This document shows, piece after piece, positions 35,301 through 43,446 of a DNA stretch of 51,227 nt. A program made the translations under genes and the position numbers. Position 1 is the stretch's first letter; each line of letters opens with the position of its first letter. The stretch spans positions 2,879 through 54,105 of the forward strand of contig NZ_HF952039.1 in the NCBI RefSeq assembly GCF_000430995.1. The letters are read 5' to 3'. Origin of the DNA: Thermobrachium celere DSM 8682 (GTDB taxonomy: Bacteria > Bacillota > Clostridia > Clostridiales > Caloramatoraceae). The notes beneath the pieces are model-generated. The model saw only the letters and a list, made by a program, of their open reading frames with translations. It searched no databases and was not told where the DNA came from.

Positions 35301-35594
35301 TGGATTTAAAAATGGTTCATATACTTCATTACTACTTACAAATTTTATAAATGTTCTAAACCCTAAACTCTGTACATTTTGATAACACTTATATGCAGGA
35401 TAAAACTCCATTATAGGATTGTCTTTATTCTTTATTCCAAAGGATGAAATACACTGTCCCCTATTTACATAAAAAATCCACATTGGAATACCTTTCTTAC
35501 CAGCAATTCCTGGTAAGAAGCTCGAAAATGGCTTTGCGTTATTATAATTTTCTATAACAAATCTATTTTTTTCATCAAAATAATAATTTTTCAT
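32376..35594 (-). CDS. Large glycoside phosphorylase (GH94/GH149/GH161-type, beta-glucan)
   Basis: 1072 residues. The overall plan (N-terminal beta-sandwich, long helical (alpha/alpha)6 barrel, final beta region) and motifs such as [48 protein letters not shown] and [23 protein letters not shown] resemble beta-glucan phosphorylases. Its length fits the long 1,2-beta-oligoglucan (GH94) and 1,3-beta-glucan (GH149, GH161) phosphorylases better than the roughly 800-residue cellobiose phosphorylases. Such enzymes release glucose-1-phosphate from the chain end. I cannot decide the linkage from sequence alone. It lies between the ABC permeases and GH30. The ATG has AAGGGAGG upstream. No signal peptide is visible. 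Confidence 0.8.
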   Translation of the reverse strand: [1072 protein letters not shown]

Positions 35595-35686
35595 ATTTAT
35601 CCTCCCTTAATCTCCAGTTCCTTAAAGCACTGTTTTTGTTTCTTCCTCTTATCCAACTTTTAGAAGATTAGAGGATAAACTAATAC

Positions 35687-36538
35687 CTACTCCTTTACTG
35701 AACCTGCAGAAATACTACTAATTATATATTTTGATAGGAACATAAACGCTATTATGATAGGTGCAACTGACATTGAAATTGCAAGATACATTGAACCTAG
35801 GTTTTCTGCAACCTTACCACCCTTTAAGTATCCCATAAGTACTGGTAGAGGATACTTTTCTGGAGAGAATATTACAACTAATGGAACTAGGTAGTTATTC
35901 CATGCTCCGATAAATGTAAATATTGACATTGTTGCAATTGCTGGCATCATTATAGGTAAAATTATCTTATGGAAAATAGCTATTTCACCAGCTCCATCTA
36001 TTCTTGCTGCTTCTATTAAAGCAGGATGCATTGTAGATACTAAGTATTGTCGCATAAAGAAAACTGTAAAAGGTGTTGCTATTGATGGAATTATAAGCGG
36101 AATATAAGTATCTAAAGTTTTTAGTGCCTTGTTTAATTCAAAGAATCCAAGTAGTCCTAATTGGCTTGGAACCATCATCATAAGTAAGATCAAAATAAAT
36201 AGAACTTTTTTGCCCTTAAATTCATATGCAAAGAAACCATAGGCTGTTAATGCTGAAAAATATCCACTTAATACTGTTACAGAAACAGCTATTATAAAGC
36301 TGTTTTTATATCCTAGCCATATACCTTTAAATACACCATCACTAACATCCATGTGATACATCATGTTTTTATAATTTTCTATCAAGCTTTTTCCAGGAAT
36401 TATTGAGAAACCTCTAACTATTTCTGTATTTGAACGTGTTGAATTTATTATCATCATCGCAAAAGGTATTAAACATGTTATTGCAAGTAGAGTTAAAAAA
36501 GCATATAAAATACCTCGGATAAAATTTCTTTTATTCAA
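35687..36538 (-). CDS. ABC sugar transporter permease (MalG type)
   Basis: About 283 residues with six membrane segments and the EAA loop in the form EAARIDGAGEIAIFHKIILPIMMPAIATM. It forms the inner-membrane channel together with the MalF-type permease. I prefer TTG 36538 (AGGAGG nine bases upstream) over GTG 36547, which overlaps that site. The stop precedes the phosphorylase gene by about 90 bp. The operon encodes no ATP-binding subunit; a shared MsmK/MalK-type ATPase elsewhere is the usual solution in Firmicutes. Confidence 0.93.
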   Translation of the reverse strand: MNKRNFIRGILYAFLTLLAITCLIPFAMMIINSTRSNTEIVRGFSIIPGKSLIENYKNMMYHMDVSDGVFKGIWLGYKNSFIIAVSVTVLSGYFSALTAYGFFAYEFKGKKVLFILILLMMMVPSQLGLLGFFELNKALKTLDTYIPLIIPSIATPFTVFFMRQYLVSTMHPALIEAARIDGAGEIAIFHKIILPIMMPAIATMSIFTFIGAWNNYLVPLVVIFSPEKYPLPVLMGYLKGGKVAENLGSMYLAISMSVAPIIIAFMFLSKYIISSISAGSVKE

Positions 36539-36550
36539 AAAGCACACCTC

Positions 36551-37444
36551 CTAAACCTCTTCCTTGAACATGCCCTTGAAGACAATTACAGAGAATACTA
36601 ATATTATCAAGAACAATCCATATGCAACTGCTGCGGCATATCCAAAGTTTCGGTATTTAAATGCTTGATTAAATAGGTATAGTACCATTGTTACTAATGA
36701 GCCTTCTGGACCTCCAAGTCCGTTTTGAGATATTAAGAAAGGTATTTCAAAGAGCTGTAATCCACCAATAAGTGATGTTATAACTACATAAATCATAATA
36801 GGTTTTAATAAAGGTAGAGTTACTTTAAAGAATGTTTGAACTCTGTTTGCTCCATCTATCATAGCAGCTTCAAAGTAGTCCTTTGAAATTCCCTCAATAC
36901 CTGCAAAGATTATGATAAATGTATGTCCAAACCACAACCATGTCTGTATAAGTGACACAGCAAGTTGTGCTGTATGAGGCTGGCCTAACCAGTTAACAGG
37001 TTTTGATATAAGTCCTGCTCTAAGTAGAAGTCCATTTAGAGCACCATGATGCCAGTCTAAAATATATAGGAATAATAGCGCAACAGATGAAACTGTCATT
37101 AAATTAGGTAGATAAAATATTGCTCTAAATAAACTTACACCCTTAAGTTTTAATCTCATATCTGAGAATATAACTGCTAGTATCAAAGCTAATGCTAACT
37201 GAAGAATAATGTTTACTCCCCAAATTTTCCATGTATTTATAAATGCTTGTAGGAAATATGCGTCTTTAATTAATCTTGCATATTGTTGTAATCCTACCCA
37301 GTTTGCACTGTATGGTGAACCAATTCCTTTATAGTCCGTAAAACTCATATATAGAGAAAGAAGTATTGGATATACACCAAATATACTAAATACTATAAAG
37401 AAGGGAGATATAAATAAATATCCGTATTTGTTTTTTGAATTCAT
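36551..37444 (-). CDS. ABC sugar transporter permease (MalF type)
   Basis: 297 residues with six membrane segments. It begins NKYGYLFISPFFIVFSIFGVYPILLSLYMSFTDYKG, the common CUT1 permease start, and carries EAAMIDGANRVQTFFKVTLPLLKPIMIYV as its EAA loop for contact with the ATPase. It pairs with the MalG-type permease encoded next. ATG with AGAGGG upstream. A hairpin between it and the binding-protein gene probably makes the binding protein more abundant than the permeases. Confidence 0.94.
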   Translation of the reverse strand: MNSKNKYGYLFISPFFIVFSIFGVYPILLSLYMSFTDYKGIGSPYSANWVGLQQYARLIKDAYFLQAFINTWKIWGVNIILQLALALILAVIFSDMRLKLKGVSLFRAIFYLPNLMTVSSVALLFLYILDWHHGALNGLLLRAGLISKPVNWLGQPHTAQLAVSLIQTWLWFGHTFIIIFAGIEGISKDYFEAAMIDGANRVQTFFKVTLPLLKPIMIYVVITSLIGGLQLFEIPFLISQNGLGGPEGSLVTMVLYLFNQAFKYRNFGYAAAVAYGLFLIILVFSVIVFKGMFKEEV

Positions 37445-37470
37445 AGTACACCCTCTTTCTATTTATTTAG

Positions 37471-37502
37471 TATAATAGGTGAACTTTCGTCCACCTATTA
37501 TA
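37471..37502. promoter_or_regulatory. Intercistronic hairpin between binding protein and permease genes
   Basis: Eleven-bp perfect stem TATAATAGGTG (37471-37481) with CACCTATTATA (37492-37502), loop ten bases. On the coding (minus) strand no T-run follows, so it may stabilise the upstream mRNA or allow partial read-through. Partial termination at this place is common in sugar ABC operons. Confidence 0.6.
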
Positions 37503-37520
37503 CTTTTTTTATTTATTTTA

Positions 37521-38873
37521 TTATTTCTTATCTAGTGGAGTTATAATTTCAGGATATGCATTTTTCACTTGCTTGTAGAATTCGTTGATTGCTTCTTCCT
37601 TAGTCTTCTTACCATTTACATACTCTGAAACTACATTACCCCAGATATTATCTATTCCTTGGTCATACTTAGTTACTATATTTGGATTAATCTTGTCAGC
37701 TTCTTTTAAGAAGAATTGATAGTGGTTTTGTCCCTTTAGGAATGAATCTGAAGCTGAATCCTTTACCTTATCTGTTACAGGCTTGTATGATAATAGGTCC
37801 CCAGTTTCTTTGTACCACCAATTTAAGAACTCTTCATCATGAGTCATCATCTTAACAAATTCCCAAGCAGCACCTTTATTGTCTGAACCTGAATATATTC
37901 CTATCCATGTACCACCCCAGAAATATGGTGATGGACCATTAGTTAATCCCCAATCTCCTGCTGTATTCTTTGCATTTGGCTTAATTACATAATGTAGTCC
38001 CCATGTTGGCATTACATAACCAAATACTTCAGTCTTATTTCCCTTAACCTTGTTTATATCCTTTTCCCATCCTGCATTAACTGGTACTGGACCTTGCATT
38101 GATGCAAACCATGCTGGTGACCATTCTGGAGCCATTGCTGTATATTCATTATCACGTAGTTTCTTTTGGTAATCCATAAAATCTATTTGTGCTTGAGTAA
38201 GTTGTAATTCATTCTTTTCATTTACCCATGGCTTAGGATCTGATCCCTTAGCAAACCAACGAAGAGCACCTTCATCAGGTAGGATCTTGTATCCTGCCTT
38301 CTTTAATTCTTCTGCAGCCTTTAAAAAGTTTTCCATAGTTGATAGCTTTTCTGCTACAAAAGCAGGATCATCATTTCCCCAAACTTTTCTTGCAATCCAT
38401 CTCTTATATATAAATCCACCTGGAGTTGCTTGCCATGATAGAGCCTTTACATTACCCTTGCTGTCCTTACCTAAATTGAATACGTATGGAACATAATCCT
38501 TTTCCCACTCATCAGCGTTGTATGGATCTTCTGATAGATTTTCCCAATATGGTAGATCTGTCCATTGCTTTAACCAAGCAATTTCTGCAGTAAATACGTC
38601 TGGAGCTCCAACTCCACTTTCTAATACTGGTTGAATTTTTGACGCATAGTTTTCTGTTGGAATAATAGTAAGTTCTGTTTTGATACCATATTTCTTTTCA
38701 AAGTACTCTAATGGTTTCTTTAATTCGTCAGTGAAGGACCAAACTCTTAACACTTTGTCCTTTTTCACTTCTAATGTTTTGCTCTTTTCCCCAGTCTTTG
38801 GCCCGCATCCAACTAGTGATGTAGCAACAACCACTGTGGATAGCAGGATGCTTAAATACTTTTTCATTTTCAT
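37521..38873 (-). CDS. ABC sugar-binding lipoprotein
   Basis: 450 residues. A type II signal peptide is clear: positively charged MKMKKYL, hydrophobic core, and lipobox LVGC with the lipidated C23. The body is a CUT1-type (MalE-like) binding protein: KVLRVWSFTDELKKPLEYFEKKYGIKTELTIIP, and later GLTNGPSPYFWGGTWIGIYSG. Many aromatic residues suggest binding of oligosaccharides. It is anchored outside the membrane and delivers sugar to the two permeases. AGGGGG precedes the ATG. A LacI-type operator lies between it and the lacI gene. Confidence 0.94.
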   Translation of the reverse strand: MKMKKYLSILLSTVVVATSLVGCGPKTGEKSKTLEVKKDKVLRVWSFTDELKKPLEYFEKKYGIKTELTIIPTENYASKIQPVLESGVGAPDVFTAEIAWLKQWTDLPYWENLSEDPYNADEWEKDYVPYVFNLGKDSKGNVKALSWQATPGGFIYKRWIARKVWGNDDPAFVAEKLSTMENFLKAAEELKKAGYKILPDEGALRWFAKGSDPKPWVNEKNELQLTQAQIDFMDYQKKLRDNEYTAMAPEWSPAWFASMQGPVPVNAGWEKDINKVKGNKTEVFGYVMPTWGLHYVIKPNAKNTAGDWGLTNGPSPYFWGGTWIGIYSGSDNKGAAWEFVKMMTHDEEFLNWWYKETGDLLSYKPVTDKVKDSASDSFLKGQNHYQFFLKEADKINPNIVTKYDQGIDNIWGNVVSEYVNGKKTKEEAINEFYKQVKNAYPEIITPLDKK

Positions 38874-38956
38874 TTAATTTACCCCCTCATTAATTTCTTT
38901 ATTTATATGTGTTCCTCACACATATGTAACATTGGAATGTTTATATTATTTTGCAT

Positions 38957-38974
38957 TTCGAAACCGGTTTCGAA
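38957..38974. promoter_or_regulatory. Perfect LacI-type operator upstream of the binding protein gene
   Basis: Perfect 18-bp palindrome TTCGAAACCGGTTTCGAA. It lies 84 bases upstream of the binding protein start and 19 bases past the lacI stop. A similar sequence lies upstream of lacI at 40025-40042 (15 of 18 bases identical). The form, a central CCGG within flanking TTTCGAA, is typical of LacI-family operators, so LacI autoregulation plus operon control is likely. Confidence 0.8.
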
Positions 38975-38992
38975 TTCGTTAAAAAAAGAAGG

Positions 38993-40000
38993 TTATTTTA
39001 AAGATTTACAAGAATCTCTAATAACTAATTCAACAGGAACTATAACTGATGTTCTAGTATTCTTCTTATCAATTGCATTTATAAGAATATCTGCAGCATT
39101 CTCTCCTATCAAATCTGTATTTTGCTTTATTGTTGTAAGTTTAGGAGTTATATATCTACAAATATCCAAATCATCATATCCAATTATTGATATATCTTCA
39201 GGAACTCTTAAGCCCTTTTCTTTAATTGCACTTATTGCTCCAACAGCCATAAGATCTCCTGCTGCAAATACTGCTGTTGGCAAATCCTCTAATTCCAATA
39301 ACTTGCTCATGGCACTAAAGCCACCTTCATAGGTGAAATATCCTCCATCAACAAGGTAGTCATCTCTTATTTCTAAGTTTAACTCCTTTAGAGCTTCTAA
39401 AAATGCGATGTATCTTAAATCACCTGCAAAGGTATCTCTACTTCCATATATGTGAGCTATTTTTCTATGACCTAATGAGTATAGATGCTTAACTGCTAAA
39501 TAACATCCCATAGTGTCATCAGAATGAACACTGCTTGCTTTTCTGCTCTCATTATCAACTAATACACATGGGAAATCACTATTTATAAGTTCTTGTATTT
39601 GTTCATTGTTTGGGTCTGAAGTTATTATTAATACTCCATCCACTCCTCTTATTTTGCAATGGTCAAGATAAGTTATCTTATCCCCACCTATATCTTTTGA
39701 TATAAACAGCAAATCATATCCCTTCATCTCAACATTTTTCTTAAAACTTTCTAAAATAGCACTAAAGAATGGATGTTTAATACCAACGTTTAGCTTTTCA
39801 TCAAATAAAACTCCTATTGTCCATGACTTTTTTGTAGTTAAAATTCTAGCATGTGAGTTTGGTATATATCCCATTTCATTTGCTTTTTTTAGTATAATCT
39901 GCTTTGTCTTTTCGCTTACGTCTGGGTAATTATTTAAAGCCTTTGAAACTGTTGTTGGTGAAAAGCCTGTAGCTTTTGATATATCATAAATTGTTGTCAA
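38993..40000 (-). CDS. LacI-family regulator of the beta-glucan operon
   Basis: 335 residues. Helix-turn-helix and hinge: TIYDISKATGFSPTTVSKALNNYPDVSEKTKQIILKKANEMGYIPNSHARIL. The periplasmic-binding-protein-like ligand domain follows, ending with DLDICRYITPKLTTIKQNTDLIGENAADIL. It probably represses the adjacent importer and enzymes until its oligosaccharide binds. Translation starts at TTG with GAGGTG upstream. Operator-like palindromes lie on both sides of the gene. Confidence 0.93.
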   Translation of the reverse strand: MTTIYDISKATGFSPTTVSKALNNYPDVSEKTKQIILKKANEMGYIPNSHARILTTKKSWTIGVLFDEKLNVGIKHPFFSAILESFKKNVEMKGYDLLFISKDIGGDKITYLDHCKIRGVDGVLIITSDPNNEQIQELINSDFPCVLVDNESRKASSVHSDDTMGCYLAVKHLYSLGHRKIAHIYGSRDTFAGDLRYIAFLEALKELNLEIRDDYLVDGGYFTYEGGFSAMSKLLELEDLPTAVFAAGDLMAVGAISAIKEKGLRVPEDISIIGYDDLDICRYITPKLTTIKQNTDLIGENAADILINAIDKKNTRTSVIVPVELVIRDSCKSLK

Positions 40001-40024
40001 AGCACTACACCTCTTAAATTATTT

Positions 40025-40042
40025 TTCGAAACCCATTTCGTA
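40025..40042. promoter_or_regulatory. LacI-type operator upstream of lacI
   Basis: TTCGAAACCCATTTCGTA matches the perfect site at 38957-38974 in 15 of 18 positions. It is 25 bases upstream of the TTG start of lacI, consistent with autoregulation. Confidence 0.65.
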
Positions 40043-40166
40043 ATCTATTTTCATTATAACAGTGTTAAATATATTACGTCAATACACAATTTAAAAATAT
40101 TTCAGTAAATTTATAATTATATTTTATTTTGTTTTATTTTTATTTTATTTTAATTTCTAAAATTAT

Positions 40167-40187
40167 AGGGCTGTTTTAAACAGCCCT
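40167..40187 (-). terminator. Terminator of the fhs-folD operon
   Basis: AGGGCTGTTT (40167-40176) pairs perfectly with AAACAGCCCT (40178-40187) around a single centre base. On the minus strand the sequence after it is ATAATTTTAG. It lies six bases after the folD stop. Confidence 0.65.
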
Positions 40188-40192
40188 TAAAA

Positions 40193-41041
40193 TCAATAAC
40201 CCATTTGCATCTTACATGCCTTAACCAAATTTTTAAATAAGACTGTGTTTGTTACAGCACCAACTCCTCCTGGCACTGGAGTTATATCTTTTACTAACTC
40301 TTTTACATCATCAAAATCAACATCACCGCAGAGATTACCCACACTATCCACATTAATACCTACATCTATCACAGTTGTTTTATTGCTAACATATTCCCTA
40401 TTTATAAATTTTGCCCTTCCTATTGCTACAATAAGTATATCCGCATTTTTTGTTACTTCCTTAAGATTTTGAGTTTTAGAATGGCATATTGTAACTGTTG
40501 CATCTTCATTTAATAGAAGCATAGATAGAGGCTTACCCACTACCATCGATCTTCCTATTACCACAACATTTTTACCTTTTATATCTATGTTGTAATGCTT
40601 TAATATTTCAACTACTGCAGAAGGTGTACATGGGGCAAAGCCTGTTTTATCCCCCTCCATAACCTTTGCTACATTTATAGGATTTATGCAGTCTATATCC
40701 TTTATAGGGTTTATGGCGTTTTTTATATGGTTCTCATCAATATGCTTTGGAAGAGGTCTAAACAAAAGAATTCCATGTATTAGTTTATCATTGTTTATTC
40801 TTTCTATACATCCTACTAAATCATCTGTTTTTATATCTTCTTGTAGTTCAAAAACTTCAACCTTAATACCCAGCTTTTCAGCTCTTTTTATTGCGCCTCT
40901 CTCATAGGATAGGTCGCTTTCATTTCTACCTACCCTTACAATTGCAAGCTTAGGCTCTATTCCCTTATCCTTCAACTCTTTTACTTCGTTTAGTATTTCT
41001 TCTGACATCTTATCTGCTACTTCTCTACCATATAATATCAA
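40193..41041 (-). CDS. folD: Bifunctional methylene-THF dehydrogenase/methenyl-THF cyclohydrolase
   Basis: 282 residues. Family motifs include LAIVRVGRNESDLSYERGAIKRAEKLGIKVE at the substrate side, the cyclohydrolase/dehydrogenase active-site region, PCTPSAVVEIL, the NADP-binding GRSMVVGKPLSMLLLNEDATVTICHSKT, and the closing DITPVPGGVGAVT. It interconverts methylene-, methenyl- and formyl-THF. The start is TTG with AGGAGGG upstream. It lies 10 bp after fhs, so the two form an operon that makes formyl-THF from formate and reduces it. Confidence 0.97.
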   Translation of the reverse strand: MILYGREVADKMSEEILNEVKELKDKGIEPKLAIVRVGRNESDLSYERGAIKRAEKLGIKVEVFELQEDIKTDDLVGCIERINNDKLIHGILLFRPLPKHIDENHIKNAINPIKDIDCINPINVAKVMEGDKTGFAPCTPSAVVEILKHYNIDIKGKNVVVIGRSMVVGKPLSMLLLNEDATVTICHSKTQNLKEVTKNADILIVAIGRAKFINREYVSNKTTVIDVGINVDSVGNLCGDVDFDDVKELVKDITPVPGGVGAVTNTVLFKNLVKACKMQMGY

Positions 41042-41051
41042 GGTATCCCTC

Positions 41052-42725
41052 CTAGAAAAGTCCTGTTATTCTACCATTTTCATCAACATCTATCTTTTCT
41101 GCTGCAGGAACCTTTGGAAGTCCAGGCATCTTCATTATGCTTCCTGTAATTGCTACAACAAAACCGGCACCTGCTGATACATATACTTCCCTTACAGTTA
41201 TCTTAAATCCTTCTGGCCTTCCAAGTTTAGTTGGGTCATCACTTAATGAATATTGAGTTTTAGCCATACATATTGGAAGGTTACCAAATCCAAGCTTTTC
41301 AAGTTCTGCAATCTGCTTTTCTGCATCTTGTGTAAATACTGCATCCTCTGCACCGTAGATCTTTCTTGCTATTGTTTTAATTTTATCCTTAATTGGCATT
41401 TCTAAGTCATAGCAGAACTGCATATTTCTATCCTTTTGCTCTATTAATCTTAAAACTTCTTGAGCAACCTCTATTCCACCTTCTCCACCTTTTGCCCAAA
41501 CTTCTGATACCTTTACACTAACTCCAAGTTCAGCACATTTTTGCTTTATAAGTTCTATTTCTTCTTCTGTATCTGTTGGGAACTTGTTAAGTGCAACCAC
41601 TGCTGGAAGGTTAAATACCCTTGTAATATTTTCAACATGCTTTAATAAATTTGGAAGTCCCTTTTCAAGAGCCTCTAAATTCTTTTCTCCTAATTTATCC
41701 TTTGGTACACCACCATTATATTTCAAGGCCCTTACTGTTGCAACAATAACAACAGCACTTGGCTCAATACCTGCCATTCTACACTTTATATCTATGAATT
41801 TTTCAGCACCTAAATCCGCACCAAATCCAGCTTCAGTTACAACATAATCTGCAAGATGAAGTGCCATCTTTGTAGCCATTATTGAGTTACATCCATGGGC
41901 AATATTTGCAAATGGTCCGCCATGAACAAATGCAGGGGTTTTGCCTAATGTTTGAACTAAATTAGGCTTTAAAGCATCCTTTAGAAGCGCTGCCATTGCA
42001 CCTTGTGCCTTTAAATCTCCTGCTGTTACTGGTTTTCCGTCCCTTGTATATCCTACAACTATCCTTGATAATCTTTCCTTTAGGTCTGCTATATCCTTTG
42101 ATAAACAGAAAATAGCCATAACTTCAGACGCAACAGTAATATCAAAGCCATCTTCTCTTGGAACTCCATTTACCTTTCCACCAAGTCCGCTCACAATAAA
42201 TCTAAGTTGTCTATCGTTCATATCAACACATCTTCTCCAAGTTATTCTTCTTGGATCGATGTTTAATTCGTTTCCTTGATAAATATGGTTATCAATCATA
42301 GCTGCAAGTAAATTATTTGCTGAACCTATTGCGTGAAAATCGCCAGTAAAGTGAAGATTTATATCCTCCATTGGAACAACTTGTGAATAGCCGCCGCCTG
42401 CTGCTCCTCCTTTAATTCCAAAGACAGGTCCAAGAGATGGTTCGCGAAGTGCCACTGCAGTTCTTTTACCAAGTAGAGTTAATGCATCTGCAAGTCCAAT
42501 TGAGTTTGTAGTTTTTCCTTCTCCTGCTGGAGTTGGGTTGATTGCCGTAACTAATATTAGTTTTCCATTTCTACTTGGCTTATTCTTTAATATGTTATAA
42601 TCCACCTTTGCCTTGTATTTTCCATAAAGTTCAATCTCATCCTCTGTAATATCAAGCTTTCTAGCAATCTCTCTTATGTCTGAGAGCTTTGCCTCCTGTG
42701 CAATTTCAATATCTGTTTTAAACAT
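41052..42725 (-). CDS. fhs: Formate-tetrahydrofolate ligase
   Basis: 557 residues, full length for the family. The ATP-binding site is intact ([22 protein letters not shown]), as are [41 protein letters not shown] and [26 protein letters not shown] at the end. It makes 10-formyl-THF from formate, THF and ATP, used in purine synthesis and one-carbon metabolism, including the Wood-Ljungdahl pathway in some Clostridia; presence of that pathway is not shown here. AGGAGGGTAC precedes the ATG. Confidence 0.98.
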   Translation of the reverse strand: MFKTDIEIAQEAKLSDIREIARKLDITEDEIELYGKYKAKVDYNILKNKPSRNGKLILVTAINPTPAGEGKTTNSIGLADALTLLGKRTAVALREPSLGPVFGIKGGAAGGGYSQVVPMEDINLHFTGDFHAIGSANNLLAAMIDNHIYQGNELNIDPRRITWRRCVDMNDRQLRFIVSGLGGKVNGVPREDGFDITVASEVMAIFCLSKDIADLKERLSRIVVGYTRDGKPVTAGDLKAQGAMAALLKDALKPNLVQTLGKTPAFVHGGPFANIAHGCNSIMATKMALHLADYVVTEAGFGADLGAEKFIDIKCRMAGIEPSAVVIVATVRALKYNGGVPKDKLGEKNLEALEKGLPNLLKHVENITRVFNLPAVVALNKFPTDTEEEIELIKQKCAELGVSVKVSEVWAKGGEGGIEVAQEVLRLIEQKDRNMQFCYDLEMPIKDKIKTIARKIYGAEDAVFTQDAEKQIAELEKLGFGNLPICMAKTQYSLSDDPTKLGRPEGFKITVREVYVSAGAGFVVAITGSIMKMPGLPKVPAAEKIDVDENGRITGLF

Positions 42726-42859
42726 TATGTACCCTCCTTTTTTAGTAATACATAAATAAAGATACCGCCTACTCTCTATAAAATATATTCTACACTATTT
42801 ACTTGTATCCTTCTATAAGAACTTTTTTGAATATTTAAAAAATCATTTAAAAAATAAAT

Positions 42860-42912
42860 CCCAGGTGCATGGGACATTATGGAAAATGTCACATTTCACC
42901 TGGGTGGCACTT
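42860..42912 (-). terminator. Hairpin repeat downstream of tRNA-Ser(CGA)
   Basis: CCCAGGTG (42860-42867) pairs with CACCTGGG (42897-42904), and the inner sequences (GACATT/AATGTC) extend the stem. On the minus strand it is followed by ATTTATTTTTT, so it is a plausible tRNA terminator. Part of it (42880-42912) is found again, split in two, around 7954 and 8509 beside recR. Confidence 0.7.
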
Positions 42913-43002
42913 TGGCGGAGAGAGTGGGATTTGAACCCACGGTACGGTTACCCGTACGCACGATTTCGAGTCGTGTGCAATAGACCACTCTGCCATCTCT
43001 CC
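42913..43002 (-). tRNA. tRNA-Ser(CGA)
   Basis: 90 nt including CCA. Acceptor GGAGAGA/TCTCTCC, anticodon stem CACGA/TCGTG, loop CTCGAAA, giving anticodon CGA. A long variable arm (GTACGGGTAACCGTAC) and T loop TTCAAAT confirm serine class II. Upstream is the PadR operon promoter region on the other strand. Confidence 0.96.
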
Positions 43003-43061
43003 ATCTAAATAATATGATAAATGTATTACATTTTAATGTCAACATTTTATATTTAGTTAAC

Positions 43062-43123
43062 TTGTATTGTTTTCTCAATGGTGATATAATTTTTATATCG
43101 TATTTCGATAACGCGTTTCGAAA
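43062..43123 (+). promoter_or_regulatory. Promoter and two dyads upstream of padR
   Basis: -35 TTGTAT (43062-43067), 17-base spacer, -10 TATAAT (43085-43090). A dyad GATATAA-ttt-TTATATC (43083-43099) covers the -10. A second dyad, TTTCGA (43103-43108) and TCGAAA (43118-43123), with AACGCGTT between, overlaps the start of the ribosome site. The first could be the PadR operator; the second resembles the LacI operator upstream of the beta-glucan operon. Confidence 0.6.
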
Positions 43124-43134
43124 GGAGTATTTTT

Positions 43135-43443
43135 ATGGACAATAAAATACTAAGAAAGCTGTTTTTAGGGTTTATTGAAATACATATACTTCATCATGCT
43201 AAAAAAGAGCCCTTCTATGGCTCTTGGATGATAGAGGAACTTAGACACCATGGTTACGATATAAGTCCTGGTACATTATATCCTATACTCCATACCCTCT
43301 ATAAAGAAGGCCTTTTAAACGTAGAGGAGCAAAATGTTAATGGGAAGATTAGAAAATACTACTCTATCACTAAAGACGGAGAAACTGTGCTTAAAATGGC
43401 AAAAGAGAAGGCTCTTGAACTTATCAATGAAATAGGAGGTTAA
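43135..43443 (+). CDS. PadR-family transcriptional regulator
   Basis: 102 residues, the short PadR form. The winged helix-turn-helix is clear: FIEIHILHHAKKEPFYGSWMIEELRHHGYDISPGTLYPILHTLYKEGLLNVEEQNVNGKIRKYYSITKDGE. PadR repressors often control adjacent transporter genes. AAAGGAG lies upstream of the ATG, and the ABC gene begins 3 bp after the stop, so autoregulation of a padR-fetA-fetB operon is likely. The inducer is unknown. Confidence 0.9.
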   Translation: MDNKILRKLFLGFIEIHILHHAKKEPFYGSWMIEELRHHGYDISPGTLYPILHTLYKEGLLNVEEQNVNGKIRKYYSITKDGETVLKMAKEKALELINEIGG

Positions 43444-43446
43444 AGA

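Noticed and set aside
42896-43078. Minus-strand frame of 60 codons over tRNA-Ser(CGA)
   Set aside because: It contains the tRNA gene; the reading frame is a by-product of tRNA sequence.
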